From the NCBI GenBank assembly GCA_965223255.1, contig CBDCWA010000004.1:2790001-2854000 (forward strand): a DNA stretch of 64,000 nt, written 5' to 3'. Shown one piece after another: positions 53,232 to 63,072 of this stretch. The notes beneath the pieces were generated by a model. The model ran no database searches, was not told where the DNA came from, and saw only the letters and a list, made by a program, of their open reading frames with translations. Positions within the stretch are counted from its first letter, which is position 1. Each line of letters opens with the position of its first letter. This DNA comes from CBDCWA01 sp965223255. Its GTDB lineage: Bacteria; Pseudomonadota; Alphaproteobacteria; Rhizobiales; Hyphomicrobiaceae. The translations under genes and the position numbers were made by a program.

Positions 53232-54929
53232 TTACACTGTTGGGCCAGTTGTCGTGGCGCTGGCGGCAGGGTCGGCCTGCCCATCCGCTTCCACACTTCC
53301 GTCCACCGGTGCATCGGCTGCCGTGTCATCGTCTTCCACCGGTTCTTGGTCGTCGATGAGATCTTCAGCAGAGATCCAGCCAAGCGCAACCCGCGCTGCC
53401 ATGATCATGCCTTCAGCATCCTTACGGCTCACATCGAAGCCATCCAAGATGCCTTTGTGCCGAATAGGTTCTGCGCCTTTTTCTTTGCTTCTCTCCGTCC
53501 AGCCGACCAAATCATCGGTTGCGCAATCGGCAAGATCTTCCACCGATTTAATCTCGTTTTCGCCGAACGCGACTAACATTCGCGGTGTCGTGCCCTCGAC
53601 GGAAATAAGATCATCTTCAACGCCGAGTTCACGCCGGCGCTGATCGAGTTCCTGAGCGACCCGTTCGAGGTATTCTCTCGCCCGTTCTTGGATTTCATCC
53701 GCCGTATCTTCGTCAAAGCCTTCAATGTGCGCAATCTCACTGACGTCAACGTAAGCGACTTCTTCGATATCGCTAAAGCCCTCTGTCACCAGCAACTGCG
53801 CAATAACTTCATCGACGTCCAAGGATTCCATGAACATCTGCGAGCGCTCAGCAAATTCTTTTTGCCGCCGTTCCGATTCCTCTGCTTCCGTCAGAATATC
53901 GATATCCCAACCGGTGAGCTGTGAAGCCAGCCGCACGTTCTGTCCGCGCCTGCCAATCGCCAGCGAGAGTTGTGTCTCGGGCACCACGACTTCGATCGTC
54001 TTGGAATCTTCATCAAGCACCACCTTGGTGACTTCGGCTGGTGCCAAGGCGTTAACGATGAAGACCGCAGCTTCCGGATTCCAAGGAATGATGTCGACCT
54101 TCTCTCCCTGCAACTCATTGACGACGGCCTGCACGCGTTGACCACGCATGCCGACGCACGCGCCCACAGGATCGATCGAGCTGTCCTGCGTGATGACCGC
54201 AATCTTGGCCCGAGATCCCGGATCGCGGGCAACCGATTTGATTTCCACGACACCGTCATAGATCTCCGGAACTTCCATCGAGAACAGTTTCGACATGAAT
54301 TCCGGTCTGGCCCGGGACAAGAAGATTTGCGGCCCCCGCGGTTCCCGGCGCACATCATAGACGTAAGCACGAATGCGATCGCCGAGCCGAACGTTTTCAC
54401 GCGGGATCATTTCATCGCGCCGGATAATGGCTTCGGCCCGACCGAGGTCGACGATCACATTGCCGTATTCAACGCGCTTGACAGTCCCGTTGGCGATTTC
54501 ACCCACGCGGTTCTTGTATTCTTCATAGTGGCGTTCACGCTCCGCGTCGCGCACTTTTTGGACGATCACCTGCTTAGCATTCTGCGCAGCGACACGCCCG
54601 AAGTCCATGAGTGGCAGAGGTTCCACGATAAGATCGCCAATTTCCGCATCGGGTTTGGCATGTCGCGCATCTTCAAGTGTAATTTCGGTCGATTCGTTCT
54701 CGATTTGCTCGACCACGGTCTGCACGCGCTGCAGCGAGGTCTCACCGGTTTTTGGATCGATCTCGCATCGAATATCGTTTTCAGCGCCGTAGCGGGACTT
54801 TGCAGCCTTCTGGATCGCATCCTGCATCGCCTGAATGACGATCATTCTGTCGATCGATTTCTCCCGCGCGACAGCGTCTGCAATCTGCAAGAGCTCTATT
54901 CGGTTCGCACTGATTCCAGCCAATGACAT
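53232..54929 (-). CDS. nusA: Transcription termination/antitermination factor NusA
   Basis: A 565-residue NusA. I prefer the ATG at 54929 (MSLAGISANRIELLQIADAV), which has GAGG nine bases upstream; a GTG at 54944 overlaps the rimP stop. Order: N-terminal RNAP-binding domain, S1 domain (NGTVKRVEYGNVIVDLGRAEA), two KH domains (GACVGMRGQRVQAVVNELQG and LSLAIGRRGQNVRLASQLTGW), then helix-hairpin-helix repeats and an acidic/Ala-rich tail. It modulates pausing, termination and antitermination. Co-transcribed with rimP and ylxR-infB. Confidence 0.96.
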   Translation of the reverse strand: MSLAGISANRIELLQIADAVAREKSIDRMIVIQAMQDAIQKAAKSRYGAENDIRCEIDPKTGETSLQRVQTVVEQIENESTEITLEDARHAKPDAEIGDLIVEPLPLMDFGRVAAQNAKQVIVQKVRDAERERHYEEYKNRVGEIANGTVKRVEYGNVIVDLGRAEAIIRRDEMIPRENVRLGDRIRAYVYDVRREPRGPQIFLSRARPEFMSKLFSMEVPEIYDGVVEIKSVARDPGSRAKIAVITQDSSIDPVGACVGMRGQRVQAVVNELQGEKVDIIPWNPEAAVFIVNALAPAEVTKVVLDEDSKTIEVVVPETQLSLAIGRRGQNVRLASQLTGWDIDILTEAEESERRQKEFAERSQMFMESLDVDEVIAQLLVTEGFSDIEEVAYVDVSEIAHIEGFDEDTADEIQERAREYLERVAQELDQRRRELGVEDDLISVEGTTPRMLVAFGENEIKSVEDLADCATDDLVGWTERSKEKGAEPIRHKGILDGFDVSRKDAEGMIMAARVALGWISAEDLIDDQEPVEDDDTAADAPVDGSVEADGQADPAASATTTGPTV

Positions 54930-54940
54930 ACCTGCAATCC

Positions 54941-55564
54941 TCACTTCACCTGCGCTTGTCCATCGGTGATCGCATCGCTTGCATCACCGATTTGGCCTGA
55001 TTTCTTGGAACGCCGAAGCGCTTCCGTAATGAGTTCGTCGCTTAGTACCAGACGGGCTTCCGAAATGAGTGACAACGGCAAGCCAACAACCTTTTGTCCA
55101 AGCTCACCCAAATCGCAATACAACCGCGCCTCGCCGTCTTCGTATCCCTCGATCGGGCCGCGAAATCGTTTTCTTCCGCTAATCAATTCGCGCATATCAA
55201 TTCGCGCTTCATAGCCTTTCCAGTTTTCGAAATCGCATGGTCTTACAAGCGGGCGATCGATACCCGGAGAGGACACTTCAAGGCGGTAGGCCCTTTCAAT
55301 CGGATCATGCACATCGAGAAGCGGTGACAGCTGCCTGGACACGGCCTCGCAGTCATCAATCGACATCGACCCATCCGGCCGTTCCGCCATGATTTGCAGT
55401 GTCTGGCCATCCTGCCCGGTCAATTTCACCCGCACCAATCGAAATCCTAGATCTTTCAGCGTCGGTTCGACGAGCTCAGCGACGCGTCCAGCCACGCCAG
55501 TTTCAATCATGAAACGCTCATCGAGATCACGATTAACCATTGTCTTCGTCGCGCCCGCTGCCAT
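54941..55564 (-). CDS. rimP: Ribosome maturation factor RimP
   Basis: A 207-residue RimP. It has LGFRLVRVKLTGQDGQTLQI, MSIDDCEAVSRQLSPLLDV, the signature YRLEVSSPGIDRPLVRPCDF and a C-terminal SH3-like domain. The first 20 residues and a 25-residue tail are variable. It is needed for 30S maturation and is the first gene of the nusA-infB operon, which begins after a terminator. Confidence 0.95.
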   Translation of the reverse strand: MAAGATKTMVNRDLDERFMIETGVAGRVAELVEPTLKDLGFRLVRVKLTGQDGQTLQIMAERPDGSMSIDDCEAVSRQLSPLLDVHDPIERAYRLEVSSPGIDRPLVRPCDFENWKGYEARIDMRELISGRKRFRGPIEGYEDGEARLYCDLGELGQKVVGLPLSLISEARLVLSDELITEALRRSKKSGQIGDASDAITDGQAQVK

Positions 55565-55593
55565 CTAATCTGTATTTTAGTATGTTTCGTTCG

Positions 55594-55628
55594 CCCAAAA
55601 GAAAAAGAGCGGACCCTTTCGGACCCGC
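55594..55628 (-). terminator. Rho-independent terminator after trmB
   Basis: On the minus strand GCGGGTCC-GAAA-GGGTCCGC (eight pairs including two G-U, GNRA loop) is followed by CTCTTTTTCTTTT. It separates the metK-trmB transcript from the rimP-nusA operon. Confidence 0.8.
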
Positions 55629-55714
55629 CCACAAAGTTGAGATGATCATGAGCCTCTCCACGTTATGTGATAAGTTACGCAGAAGCAAGTAGAAATCTTG
55701 CCCAATGCCCCAAC

Positions 55715-56419
55715 TTATTCACGTCTGAATCGAAAATAATAACATCGCCGATTTTTTTTTACCGCCTTGCTCTCATAACGGGTTCGCGGCCAATCGCCGG
55801 TGCGATAACGCCAGTCCTCAGCTTGGCGCGCCAGCCACATGAAATTCGGATCATGGTGTGTGGCAATCATGATCGCGCGGGCGTAATCACCAACATCCGT
55901 TGCTATGCGCAACTCACTACCCGGTGCCATTACCCTCGCCAGCGCCTTAAGCGTGCTTGGGTTAACCAATCGTCGTTTATGATGGCGTCGTTTGGGCCAG
56001 GGGTCCGGAAACAAAAGAAAGGTTCGGTTGATTGCCTGGTCCGGCAGCCAGCGCAAGACGGGGCGCACGTCGTTGGGATAGACAACAATCGTCCTTAGCC
56101 GCTCCTCTGCGATGGCAGACACAACTTTAGCGACGCCGTCGATAAATGGCTCGCACCCGATAATGCCAATGTTCGGATGTTGCCGGGCTTGCCACAAGAG
56201 ATGCTCGCCGCCCCCAAAGCCGATCTCAAGCCACACCTCATCCACCGGCTGGCCGAACAGATCGGTCAGGCGCTGCGGCGCCGGCCGATCAAGATTGAGA
56301 TCTGGGGCCGTTTCTAGCCGATCGAGGTAGTGAGCCTTGCGAGAGCTCAGTCGCCGGCCGCGCCGGCGCCCAAACGATGGCAGTTCCCGACCAAACTTGA
56401 ACTCATCTGCGCCGCCCAT
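55715..56419 (-). CDS. trmB: tRNA (guanine-N7-)-methyltransferase
   Basis: A 234-residue TrmB with the SAM site WLEIGFGGGEHLLWQA, GCEPFIDGVAK, NDVRPVL and the family hallmark LLFPDPWPKRRHHKRRLV. It methylates G46 in the variable loop of tRNAs. It follows metK by about 67 bases; the coupling of SAM synthetase with a SAM-using tRNA methylase is common in alphaproteobacteria. Confidence 0.94.
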   Translation of the reverse strand: MGGADEFKFGRELPSFGRRRGRRLSSRKAHYLDRLETAPDLNLDRPAPQRLTDLFGQPVDEVWLEIGFGGGEHLLWQARQHPNIGIIGCEPFIDGVAKVVSAIAEERLRTIVVYPNDVRPVLRWLPDQAINRTFLLFPDPWPKRRHHKRRLVNPSTLKALARVMAPGSELRIATDVGDYARAIMIATHHDPNFMWLARQAEDWRYRTGDWPRTRYESKAVKKNRRCYYFRFRRE

Positions 56420-56486
56420 AGTTGCGGTTGCCTATGCTCGTGCCCTAGACGCACACTGGTCTGGCGCATCGGCGCAAGCAGTCTCC

Positions 56487-57713
56487 TTACACCAGCGCTG
56501 ACTTCAGCTGATCCGCGAGATCGGTTTTCTCCCAGGAAAACCGGCCGTCACCATCCGGATCGCGCCCGAAATGGCCATAAGCCGCGGTCTTGGCATAGAT
56601 CGGCTTGTTGAGGCCGAGATGCGTCCGGATACCTCTTGGCGAGAGATCCATAATTTCTACGAGCGCATTTTCGATCTTGCTCTCATCAACCTCAGCCGTG
56701 CCATAGGTATCGACGTAGACCGACAGTGGTTGTGCAACACCTATGGCATATGCCAATTGAATACTGCAGCGATCCGCAAGCCCAGCCGCCACCACGTTCT
56801 TGGCGAGATAGCGGGCGGCATAGGCCGCTGAGCGGTCAACCTTTGTCGGGTCTTTACCGGAAAACGCGCCACCGCCATGCGGAGCCGCCCCACCATAAGT
56901 ATCGACAATGATCTTCCGGCCGGTCAGGCCGCAGTCTCCGTCGGGGCCGCCGATGAAGAACTTACCCGTCGGATTAACGTGCCACACCGTATCATTGGTG
57001 ATCCAGCCTTCCGGTAGCGCCTTGTGAACATAAGGGGCAACCAGCTCTTTCACCTGTCCTGAGGACATATTCTCGACGAGGTGTTGGTGGGAGACGACAA
57101 TCTGCGTTGCGCCGACCGGTTTGCCGTTCTCATAGCGGACGGTCACCTGGCTCTTTGAATCCGGGCCCAGGACCTTTTCCATATCCGCATGCCGGGCTTC
57201 GGCGATAAGCCTCAGAATCTTGTGGGAATAGTGGATGGGGGCCGGCATGAGTTCCGGCGTCTCGCGACAGGCATAGCCGAACATGATTCCTTGGTCACCA
57301 GCGCCTTCGTCCTTGTTGCCGGCGGCATCGACGCCCTGAGCAATATTGGCGGATTGCGGATGCAGCAGCACGCGGATGTCCGCATTTTCCCAATGGAAGC
57401 CATCCTGCTCATAGCCGATATCCTTGATGGCCATCCGTGCCACGTGCGAGATCCAGTCCGGCGTAATTGTATTGGGCCCGCGTGTCTCGCCGGCAATTAC
57501 GACGGTGTTGGTGGTTGTCAGTGTTTCCGCTGCGACCCGGATCTGCCAGGGATCGATGCCAGCCTTTGGTCCTTCGTCAAAAAACAGGTCGACGATTTCA
57601 TCGGAGATACGGTCGCTGACCTTATCGGGGTGGCCCTCGGATACGGATTCACTGGTAAATAGATAGGATTTGCGCGACAAGGTCGGCCCCCTTATGCCTT
57701 TGGTTATTGTCAT
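56487..57713 (-). CDS. metK: S-adenosylmethionine synthetase
   Basis: A 408-residue MAT. The start at 57713 (MTITKGIRGPTLSRKSYLF) precedes the conserved FTSESVSEGHPDK. GDQGIMFGYA near 130 and GGAAPHGGGAFSGKDPTKVD (in the PHGGGAFSGKD loop near 275) are the ATP and Met site signatures. It makes SAM from methionine and ATP. The gene lies between the XRE regulator and trmB. Confidence 0.96.
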   Translation of the reverse strand: MTITKGIRGPTLSRKSYLFTSESVSEGHPDKVSDRISDEIVDLFFDEGPKAGIDPWQIRVAAETLTTTNTVVIAGETRGPNTITPDWISHVARMAIKDIGYEQDGFHWENADIRVLLHPQSANIAQGVDAAGNKDEGAGDQGIMFGYACRETPELMPAPIHYSHKILRLIAEARHADMEKVLGPDSKSQVTVRYENGKPVGATQIVVSHQHLVENMSSGQVKELVAPYVHKALPEGWITNDTVWHVNPTGKFFIGGPDGDCGLTGRKIIVDTYGGAAPHGGGAFSGKDPTKVDRSAAYAARYLAKNVVAAGLADRCSIQLAYAIGVAQPLSVYVDTYGTAEVDESKIENALVEIMDLSPRGIRTHLGLNKPIYAKTAAYGHFGRDPDGDGRFSWEKTDLADQLKSALV

Positions 57714-57825
57714 GAGAATTGGGCGGTTTTTGCAGCCTTTTAGAGCTTGGGTCAAGCCTTAGGCCCGATTTTCCATCTCCGACGGCGCCAAAATCTTCGT
57801 AAACGCGAAGGAAAAAACGATCGGA
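57714..57825 (-). promoter_or_regulatory. metK leader region
   Basis: On the minus strand a short hairpin CTTCG-CGTTTA-CGAAG is followed by ATTTT, and closer to the ATG GCTTG-ACC-CAAGC lies inside a possible GCCT/AGGC pairing with an A-rich tail. It does not match the SAM-II or SAM-SAH riboswitch consensus that I recall, so any regulatory role is open. Confidence 0.3.
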
Positions 57826-58302
57826 CTACGCCCCATCTTCGGTCTCTGAAGCGTCAACCGCCGCCAGGGCCCGGACTAGGTCAATGACCGATTTCCTGAC
57901 CCGTGAATCGGCAATTCTTGCAAAGGCACGATTTAGCTCAAGGCCCTCACGACTATAAAGAAAATCAAATACAAAGCTGTCTGCGCCCGCCTCTGAGAAG
58001 CCACCACTTTCCGCCTTAACCGCGTTGGCGCCGGCAAGGTCATCAAAGAAAAATTGCACCGGGACTTCTAAGGCGGTGGCCAGTTCAAACAGCCGGCTGG
58101 CACCAACGCGGTTAATACCCTTTTCGTATTTCTGTACTTGCTGGAAAGTCAGACCAAGTTGATCAGCAAGCTTTTCCTGACTGAGGCCCAGCATCATGCG
58201 CCGCAGTCTGACGCGACTGCCGACGTGAACGTCTATGGGATTAGCCCGTCGGGCACTCGTATCATTGCTGATTTTCGCTATATCGTCGTCTGCCTTAGTC
58301 AT
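57826..58302 (-). CDS. XRE-family transcriptional regulator
   Basis: A 158-residue regulator. The start at 58302 (MTKADDDIAKIS) is preferred to the 35-residue longer frame, which overlaps lnt. The helix-turn-helix spans about 28-82 (GSRVRLRRMMLGLSQEKLAD, LTFQQVQKYEKGINRVGASR). The C-terminal helix SVIDLVRALAA is shared with the alphaproteobacterial group found between lnt and metK. Its targets are unknown. Confidence 0.88.
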   Translation of the reverse strand: MTKADDDIAKISNDTSARRANPIDVHVGSRVRLRRMMLGLSQEKLADQLGLTFQQVQKYEKGINRVGASRLFELATALEVPVQFFFDDLAGANAVKAESGGFSEAGADSFVFDFLYSREGLELNRAFARIADSRVRKSVIDLVRALAAVDASETEDGA

Positions 58303-58399
58303 TAGAACCTTCGCATTAGTTCCAAAGCCCCGATGCATGGGTGGGTGTCGCGTGTCTCGTCCATCAAAGCTCATTGTAAATGGAAGCGGGCCCCATCGT

Positions 58400-60127
58400 C
58401 TATGCATGTGCCCCCGGTCTTGACCGTCGTGTTAGGGTGCGTGACGCTCCCTCAGCACAGAAAATGACGAGCAATCCAATCCAAAGGCTCCAGAAAATTG
58501 CATCGCCGTAGACGGCATAAAGTGTTTTTTTGCCAACCCCGGGCACCGAAGTATCGATCACGCCTTTGACATTCAGTCCCAGAACGTGCACCAGCCGGCC
58601 ACGCGAATCGACCACACCGCTAAGCCCGTTGTTGGCAACCCTGATCAATGGCAGGCCTTGTTCGACGGCGCGCAATCGCGCCTGATGGAAGTGTTGGTAA
58701 GGCCCCGTCGAGTGGCCGAACCACGCATCGTTGGTGACGTTTATGATCATCGCCGGCCGCTTCGGGCCTGAGACTGAGGCCGCTGGAAAAATAACCTCAT
58801 AACAAATCAGCACGCTCGATAGGGGCAGGTGCTCCAGCGTCAGCAGCGGCCTGGGTGCGGGCCCCGCTGCAAAGCCACCGCGCTGCCGGGTTAGTGATTC
58901 AAGGCCGATGCGCTCCAAGAGCGTCTGAAACGGCAAATACTCGCCGAATGGAACCAAGTGGTTTTTATCGTAGATGGCTATCACCCGCCCGCCTTCACCG
59001 AACGATATGACGCTGTTGTAGACGTCAAGCTTGCCATCAACGCCGCGCTGCCGGCGCAGTGCGCCAGCGATAAGTGTTGTATGCTTCGGGATGACACTTG
59101 CGAGGATATTCATGGCTTCAGGCGTCTCAAGAGGCAGGAACGGCATTGCCGCTTCGGGCCAGATCACGTGCGTAATTCCGGCCAGCCGATCGGTCTCGCC
59201 CTTTGGATTCCGCATTGACATCTTAATATGCTGCTCGAAGACGGCGCGTTTAAGGTCATGGCGAAATTTGTGCTTTTGGGGAATGCTCGGTTGGACAAGT
59301 CGCAATCGCGCGCTAGATTGATAGTCTGGATCGGCAGCGGCAAGCTGTATACCACCATAGATCCAGCCACCGACCAGCGGCACGAATATAAGTACGACGC
59401 TGATGATGGCGAGCGTTGGTTGGCGACCGGTCAACGTAGCTCGGCCAACTGCGATGTAAGGTGCGCCAAATACCAGCACGGAAATCAATGTCAGCCCGAA
59501 GATCCCGAATAGTCCAGCGGTTTGCATGATCTGCAACGGCCAGGTGAGCGCATATCCGAGGGCATTCCATGGAAAGCCCGTAAGGACCGTACCCCGTACC
59601 CACTCGGTCACCGAGAGCGCCAGCGCCAGCGCGACAACCGGCGCAATATGGTCGGCCACACGCGATGTGTCAGCGCCAGAACCGCGTGCGCGCGCGACAA
59701 TCAGCAATGCTGTGATAGCCCCCGCCAGTCCGTGAAACAGAGCCAGCCCCGCCGGCAGCAGCGTTACAGCGAACGGCAACAACCAGGCAAATGCGTCTGC
59801 TTGCACGAGAAAGGCAAAGCCGATCCAATAAAGACCTGCAAAATGAAAACCAAAACCAAACCACCACGCCACAATAGCCGAGCCCAAAACTGCTTGCAGT
59901 GGCGTTGGCCCGACGCCATCGCGGCCCTCGGGTTCGACGCGGGCCATGATGAGGATCAGCAGCACGGGCAGGGTCAGAAACAGTATCGGTGACAGGAAAA
60001 GCGGTGCCATCGCTGCTGCAGAGGCGAGGCCGGTCAGGAAAGCGACAAGATAGGCTTGCCAGCCGTGACATGAACGTAGCCACGCGCTGCCCGGCGCCAG
60101 TCTGTTGCCAAACGTCCTCGCAATCAT
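58400..60127 (-). CDS. lnt: Apolipoprotein N-acyltransferase
   Basis: A 575-residue inner-membrane enzyme with an N-terminal bundle of about six membrane segments, a periplasmic nitrilase domain and a final membrane helix. The catalytic triad is visible: Glu in VIWPEAAMPF, Lys in YDKNHLVPFGEYLPF and Cys in VLICYEVIFP. VTNDAWFG and QHFHQARLRAVE are further family blocks. It adds the third acyl chain to lipoproteins, using phospholipids. Confidence 0.94.
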   Translation of the reverse strand: MIARTFGNRLAPGSAWLRSCHGWQAYLVAFLTGLASAAAMAPLFLSPILFLTLPVLLILIMARVEPEGRDGVGPTPLQAVLGSAIVAWWFGFGFHFAGLYWIGFAFLVQADAFAWLLPFAVTLLPAGLALFHGLAGAITALLIVARARGSGADTSRVADHIAPVVALALALSVTEWVRGTVLTGFPWNALGYALTWPLQIMQTAGLFGIFGLTLISVLVFGAPYIAVGRATLTGRQPTLAIISVVLIFVPLVGGWIYGGIQLAAADPDYQSSARLRLVQPSIPQKHKFRHDLKRAVFEQHIKMSMRNPKGETDRLAGITHVIWPEAAMPFLPLETPEAMNILASVIPKHTTLIAGALRRQRGVDGKLDVYNSVISFGEGGRVIAIYDKNHLVPFGEYLPFQTLLERIGLESLTRQRGGFAAGPAPRPLLTLEHLPLSSVLICYEVIFPAASVSGPKRPAMIINVTNDAWFGHSTGPYQHFHQARLRAVEQGLPLIRVANNGLSGVVDSRGRLVHVLGLNVKGVIDTSVPGVGKKTLYAVYGDAIFWSLWIGLLVIFCAEGASRTLTRRSRPGAHA

Positions 60128-60186
60128 CGCCGCCGACTTTCCGAGCTCGACCCGCCTATGCCCTGCCTAATTCATGACCAATTTGC

Positions 60187-61233
60187 TCAGCTGGCGTCAT
60201 CCAGCGGCGCCGACGACCTATCAATTTTGTCGAGATGAATCTTCAGCTTCTTCACCCGCCGCGGATCGGCATCGAGCACTTCAAACTCGATGCCGGAGGG
60301 ATGCGGCACAATTTCTCCACGCGCCGGCACCCGGCCGATCAACGAGAACACTAAACCACCAAGCGTATCGATTTCCGATTCCTCACCAGGTTTCAACAAC
60401 ACCACATCGAGTTTGGCTTCCAACTCATCGATCGGTGTACGCGCGGAAGCAATTGTTCCAAGTCGCGGATCTTCAGAGATGTGTGCCGCCTCCTCTTCAT
60501 CGTGCTCGTCTTCGATTTCACCGACCACCTGTTCGACCAAATCCTCGATCGTCACCAATCCATCGGTTCCGCCGTATTCATCGACCACCAATGCCATGTG
60601 AATGCGCGTCGTCTGCATCCGTATCAAGAGGTTCATGGCCGGCATCGACGGCGGCACGTATAAGATCGGCCGACGCACTTTTGCTGCCGCAATCGCAGTA
60701 TTCAGCACTTTGCTATTTGACGACGTAAGGAAGCCCGCGCTCTTTGACAGAGCTGATTTTGAAGGGTCCTGCGCGACCTGTTCCCGCCCCTTAGACAAAC
60801 CTTTCAATCCTGATGAATTGTCAATGAGCCAGCTCAATAGGTCCTTAATATGGATCATGCCTCTGGGATCATCGAGTGTTTCGCGAAACACGGGAATCCG
60901 TGAAACCCCTGCTTCATCGAAGAGCTTCAAAAGTGTGCGCACGGTCTCCGTTTCATCAATTGCAATGATATCTGCACGGGGGATCAGGACATCTTCCACC
61001 CTCAGCGAACCGAAGTGCAACATTCGGATGAGCATTGCGCGCTCTTCTGGAGAAAAGCCGCTATCGCCTTCCGTGTCCGATCGCAGGGCTTCGTCGAGTG
61101 ATTGGCGAAGCGTCTGGCCGCCGGGTAAGCCAAGCTTGGTTCTGAGGGTTGTAAGCCAGCTTGGCGCGTTGCTGGATTTACTCTCCTCGTTCTGGAGCGT
61201 GTCAGTCCGAGGTGGTAACGGGTCGGTAGTCAT
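60187..61233 (-). CDS. CBS-domain CorC/HlyC family protein
   Basis: A 348-residue cytosolic protein without an N-terminal DUF21 membrane domain. Two CBS repeats span about 88-280 (VEDVLIPRADIIAIDETETV and HMALVVDEYGGTDGLVTIEDLVEQ given in part), followed by a CorC_HlyC domain (IDTLGGLVFSLIGRVPARGE). About 40 residues between the CBS repeats are Ser/Lys-rich and appear to be an insertion. Members are annotated as hemolysin TlyC or magnesium/cobalt efflux CorC; the role is poorly established. It lies between ybeY and lnt, as in E. coli ybeX. Confidence 0.88.
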   Translation of the reverse strand: MTTDPLPPRTDTLQNEESKSSNAPSWLTTLRTKLGLPGGQTLRQSLDEALRSDTEGDSGFSPEERAMLIRMLHFGSLRVEDVLIPRADIIAIDETETVRTLLKLFDEAGVSRIPVFRETLDDPRGMIHIKDLLSWLIDNSSGLKGLSKGREQVAQDPSKSALSKSAGFLTSSNSKVLNTAIAAAKVRRPILYVPPSMPAMNLLIRMQTTRIHMALVVDEYGGTDGLVTIEDLVEQVVGEIEDEHDEEEAAHISEDPRLGTIASARTPIDELEAKLDVVLLKPGEESEIDTLGGLVFSLIGRVPARGEIVPHPSGIEFEVLDADPRRVKKLKIHLDKIDRSSAPLDDAS

Positions 61234-61281
61234 TGTCTTTGTAAATAAGCGACCGGTTTGCCCGGTTGAGCCTAACCTCCT

Positions 61282-61860
61282 TTATTGCCTCGAGGCTGGT
61301 CGGGCAACCTGATACGGATCAGGTATCCCGAGGCGCTGAAGTATGGCTGTCTCGAGCGTTTCCATCGTAACGGCTTCAGCGTCCGTTTCATGATCAAAAT
61401 TCAATAGGTGCAAAATCCCGTGTACGATCAGATGTTGCAAATGGTGCTGCCGCGGTAGGCCGAGCGCCACGGCTTCCCGGGCCAGTGTTTCTTGCGCGAG
61501 CGCTATGTCACCCAGAAAATAGGCATCAACTTTGTTAACCGGGTACCCCGAAGCCGCGCGCGCAGCAAATGACAATACGTTTGTTGGTTTATCCTGACCG
61601 CGGTGATCGCGATTGAGAGCGCGAACAAGCGCATCATCCATCAGCGCAACGGCAACCTCACAAACGGGATGCGCGAGCTGGCACATCTGCCCAACCGCAT
61701 CGGCGCAGGCTGTTGCCAGACTTTCTATATCGCCATAGCCACGCCAATCGCCGGCGTGCCGCAAAACGCTTATCTCGATTCGCCCGCCTGCCAGCCCAGC
61801 CTCTGCCGTCGGTTCAGACAACGGTGCTAGATCCACCCGGCGATCGTCAGGAGCGCTCAT
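61282..61860 (-). CDS. ybeY: Endoribonuclease YbeY
   Basis: A 192-residue zinc endoribonuclease involved in 16S rRNA 3' maturation and ribosome quality control. The three zinc histidines are in HGILHLLNFDHETD; the usual Gly in HLxGxDH is Asn here. ALNRDHRGQDKPTNVLSF and LGDIALA are the other family blocks. Its ATG overlaps the phoH stop codon in the sequence ATGA, so the two are translationally coupled. Confidence 0.94.
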   Translation of the reverse strand: MSAPDDRRVDLAPLSEPTAEAGLAGGRIEISVLRHAGDWRGYGDIESLATACADAVGQMCQLAHPVCEVAVALMDDALVRALNRDHRGQDKPTNVLSFAARAASGYPVNKVDAYFLGDIALAQETLAREAVALGLPRQHHLQHLIVHGILHLLNFDHETDAEAVTMETLETAILQRLGIPDPYQVARPASRQ

Positions 61861-62876
61861 TCTTGGGGCGGTACTTTCGTTTCTGCCCGGTCATAAGCGG
61901 CGACAATCCGTTTCACCAGCTCACGCCGGACAACATCATCGCCAGAGAACCGAACAACCTCGATCCCATTTACGTCGCCAAGCAAGCTAACCGCCTGCTT
62001 AAGGCCCGACTGCTGCCCTGCCGGCAGATCAATCTGTGAGGGATCACCTGTTACAACCATTTTCGAGTTTTCCCCCAAACGGGTGAGAAACATCTTCATC
62101 TGCATGGTTGTCGTGTTCTGAGCTTCATCGAGAATTACAAACGCATTTGCAAGTGTTCGCCCGCGCATGAATGCCAGCGGCGCAATCTCTATGACCCCTG
62201 AATCGATATCACGTTCGACCTTTTCCGGCGCCAATACATCATAAAGCGCATCATAAAGCGGCCGCAGATAGGGATCGACTTTCTCTTTCATATCGCCAGG
62301 GAGGAAACCCAATCGCTCGCCGGCTTCGACGGCCGGCCGTGATAGAATGATCCGCTCGACCAGGCCGCGTTCAAGGCACCGCGCCGCAAATGCGACAGCG
62401 ATATAGGTTTTGCCGGTTCCGGCCGGGCCTATGCCGAACACAAGATCTTTGGCCTCCAGTGCTCGGATGTAGTCGGATTGCACTTTTGTGCGCGCCGTGA
62501 CCAGTCGCTTACGCGTATTGATTTTTGCAGGCCCAGCATCACCGGGATCATCGTCCTCCGGCGAATGGCGTATCAGCCCATCGAAATCACCGGCTGCCAA
62601 TGCTTCGCCCTTGGTCGCACGCTCGTAAAGCTTTTCCAGTACAAACTTTCCTGTTTCGCAGGCTGCCGCCGAGCCGTTGAGGACGACGACATTACCGTGC
62701 GCATGCGCCTCGATGCCGAGGCGGTCCTCCAGCAGGGCCAGATGACTATCGTATTGCCCAAGCAGGAGATTAAGGGATCGATTGTCTTCGAAGGGGATGA
62801 CGACCCGCACTGTGCTTTGCTTGGCTTTCGCCGAGCCGCCGGAACCAGCAACTGGTGAACCGCGATTTGCAGCCAA
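61857..62876 (-). CDS. phoH: PhoH family ATPase (YbeZ-type)
   Basis: A 339-residue PhoH-like P-loop ATPase. It starts with a small KH-like region (FEDNRSLNLLLGQYDSHLA, LGIEAHAHGNVVVLNG), then Walker A GIGPAGTGKTYIAVAFA near 150, RPAVEAGERLGFLPGDMKEK and Walker B FVILDEAQNTTTMQMKMFLTR. It acts with YbeY in rRNA processing. It is followed at once by ybeY and preceded by miaB. Confidence 0.93.
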   Translation of the reverse strand: MAANRGSPVAGSGGSAKAKQSTVRVVIPFEDNRSLNLLLGQYDSHLALLEDRLGIEAHAHGNVVVLNGSAAACETGKFVLEKLYERATKGEALAAGDFDGLIRHSPEDDDPGDAGPAKINTRKRLVTARTKVQSDYIRALEAKDLVFGIGPAGTGKTYIAVAFAARCLERGLVERIILSRPAVEAGERLGFLPGDMKEKVDPYLRPLYDALYDVLAPEKVERDIDSGVIEIAPLAFMRGRTLANAFVILDEAQNTTTMQMKMFLTRLGENSKMVVTGDPSQIDLPAGQQSGLKQAVSLLGDVNGIEVVRFSGDDVVRRELVKRIVAAYDRAETKVPPQE

Positions 62877-63072
62877 AATCAGCTCTCCTGGCCGTCGATC
62901 AGCGCGCTGCCGATGACCGCCATGCTTGCGTGGATCTGAGATCTAAAGCTCATAAAGTCCCTATAGCCACAAAAAGCGAAAAATGGATTACGGGGCCTGC
63001 CCGCTATCCCGCCAACAGTTAGCCATAGCATCGGGCCGCAGATCAAGGCCCGAATCCTCAAAACCCCCGTCA

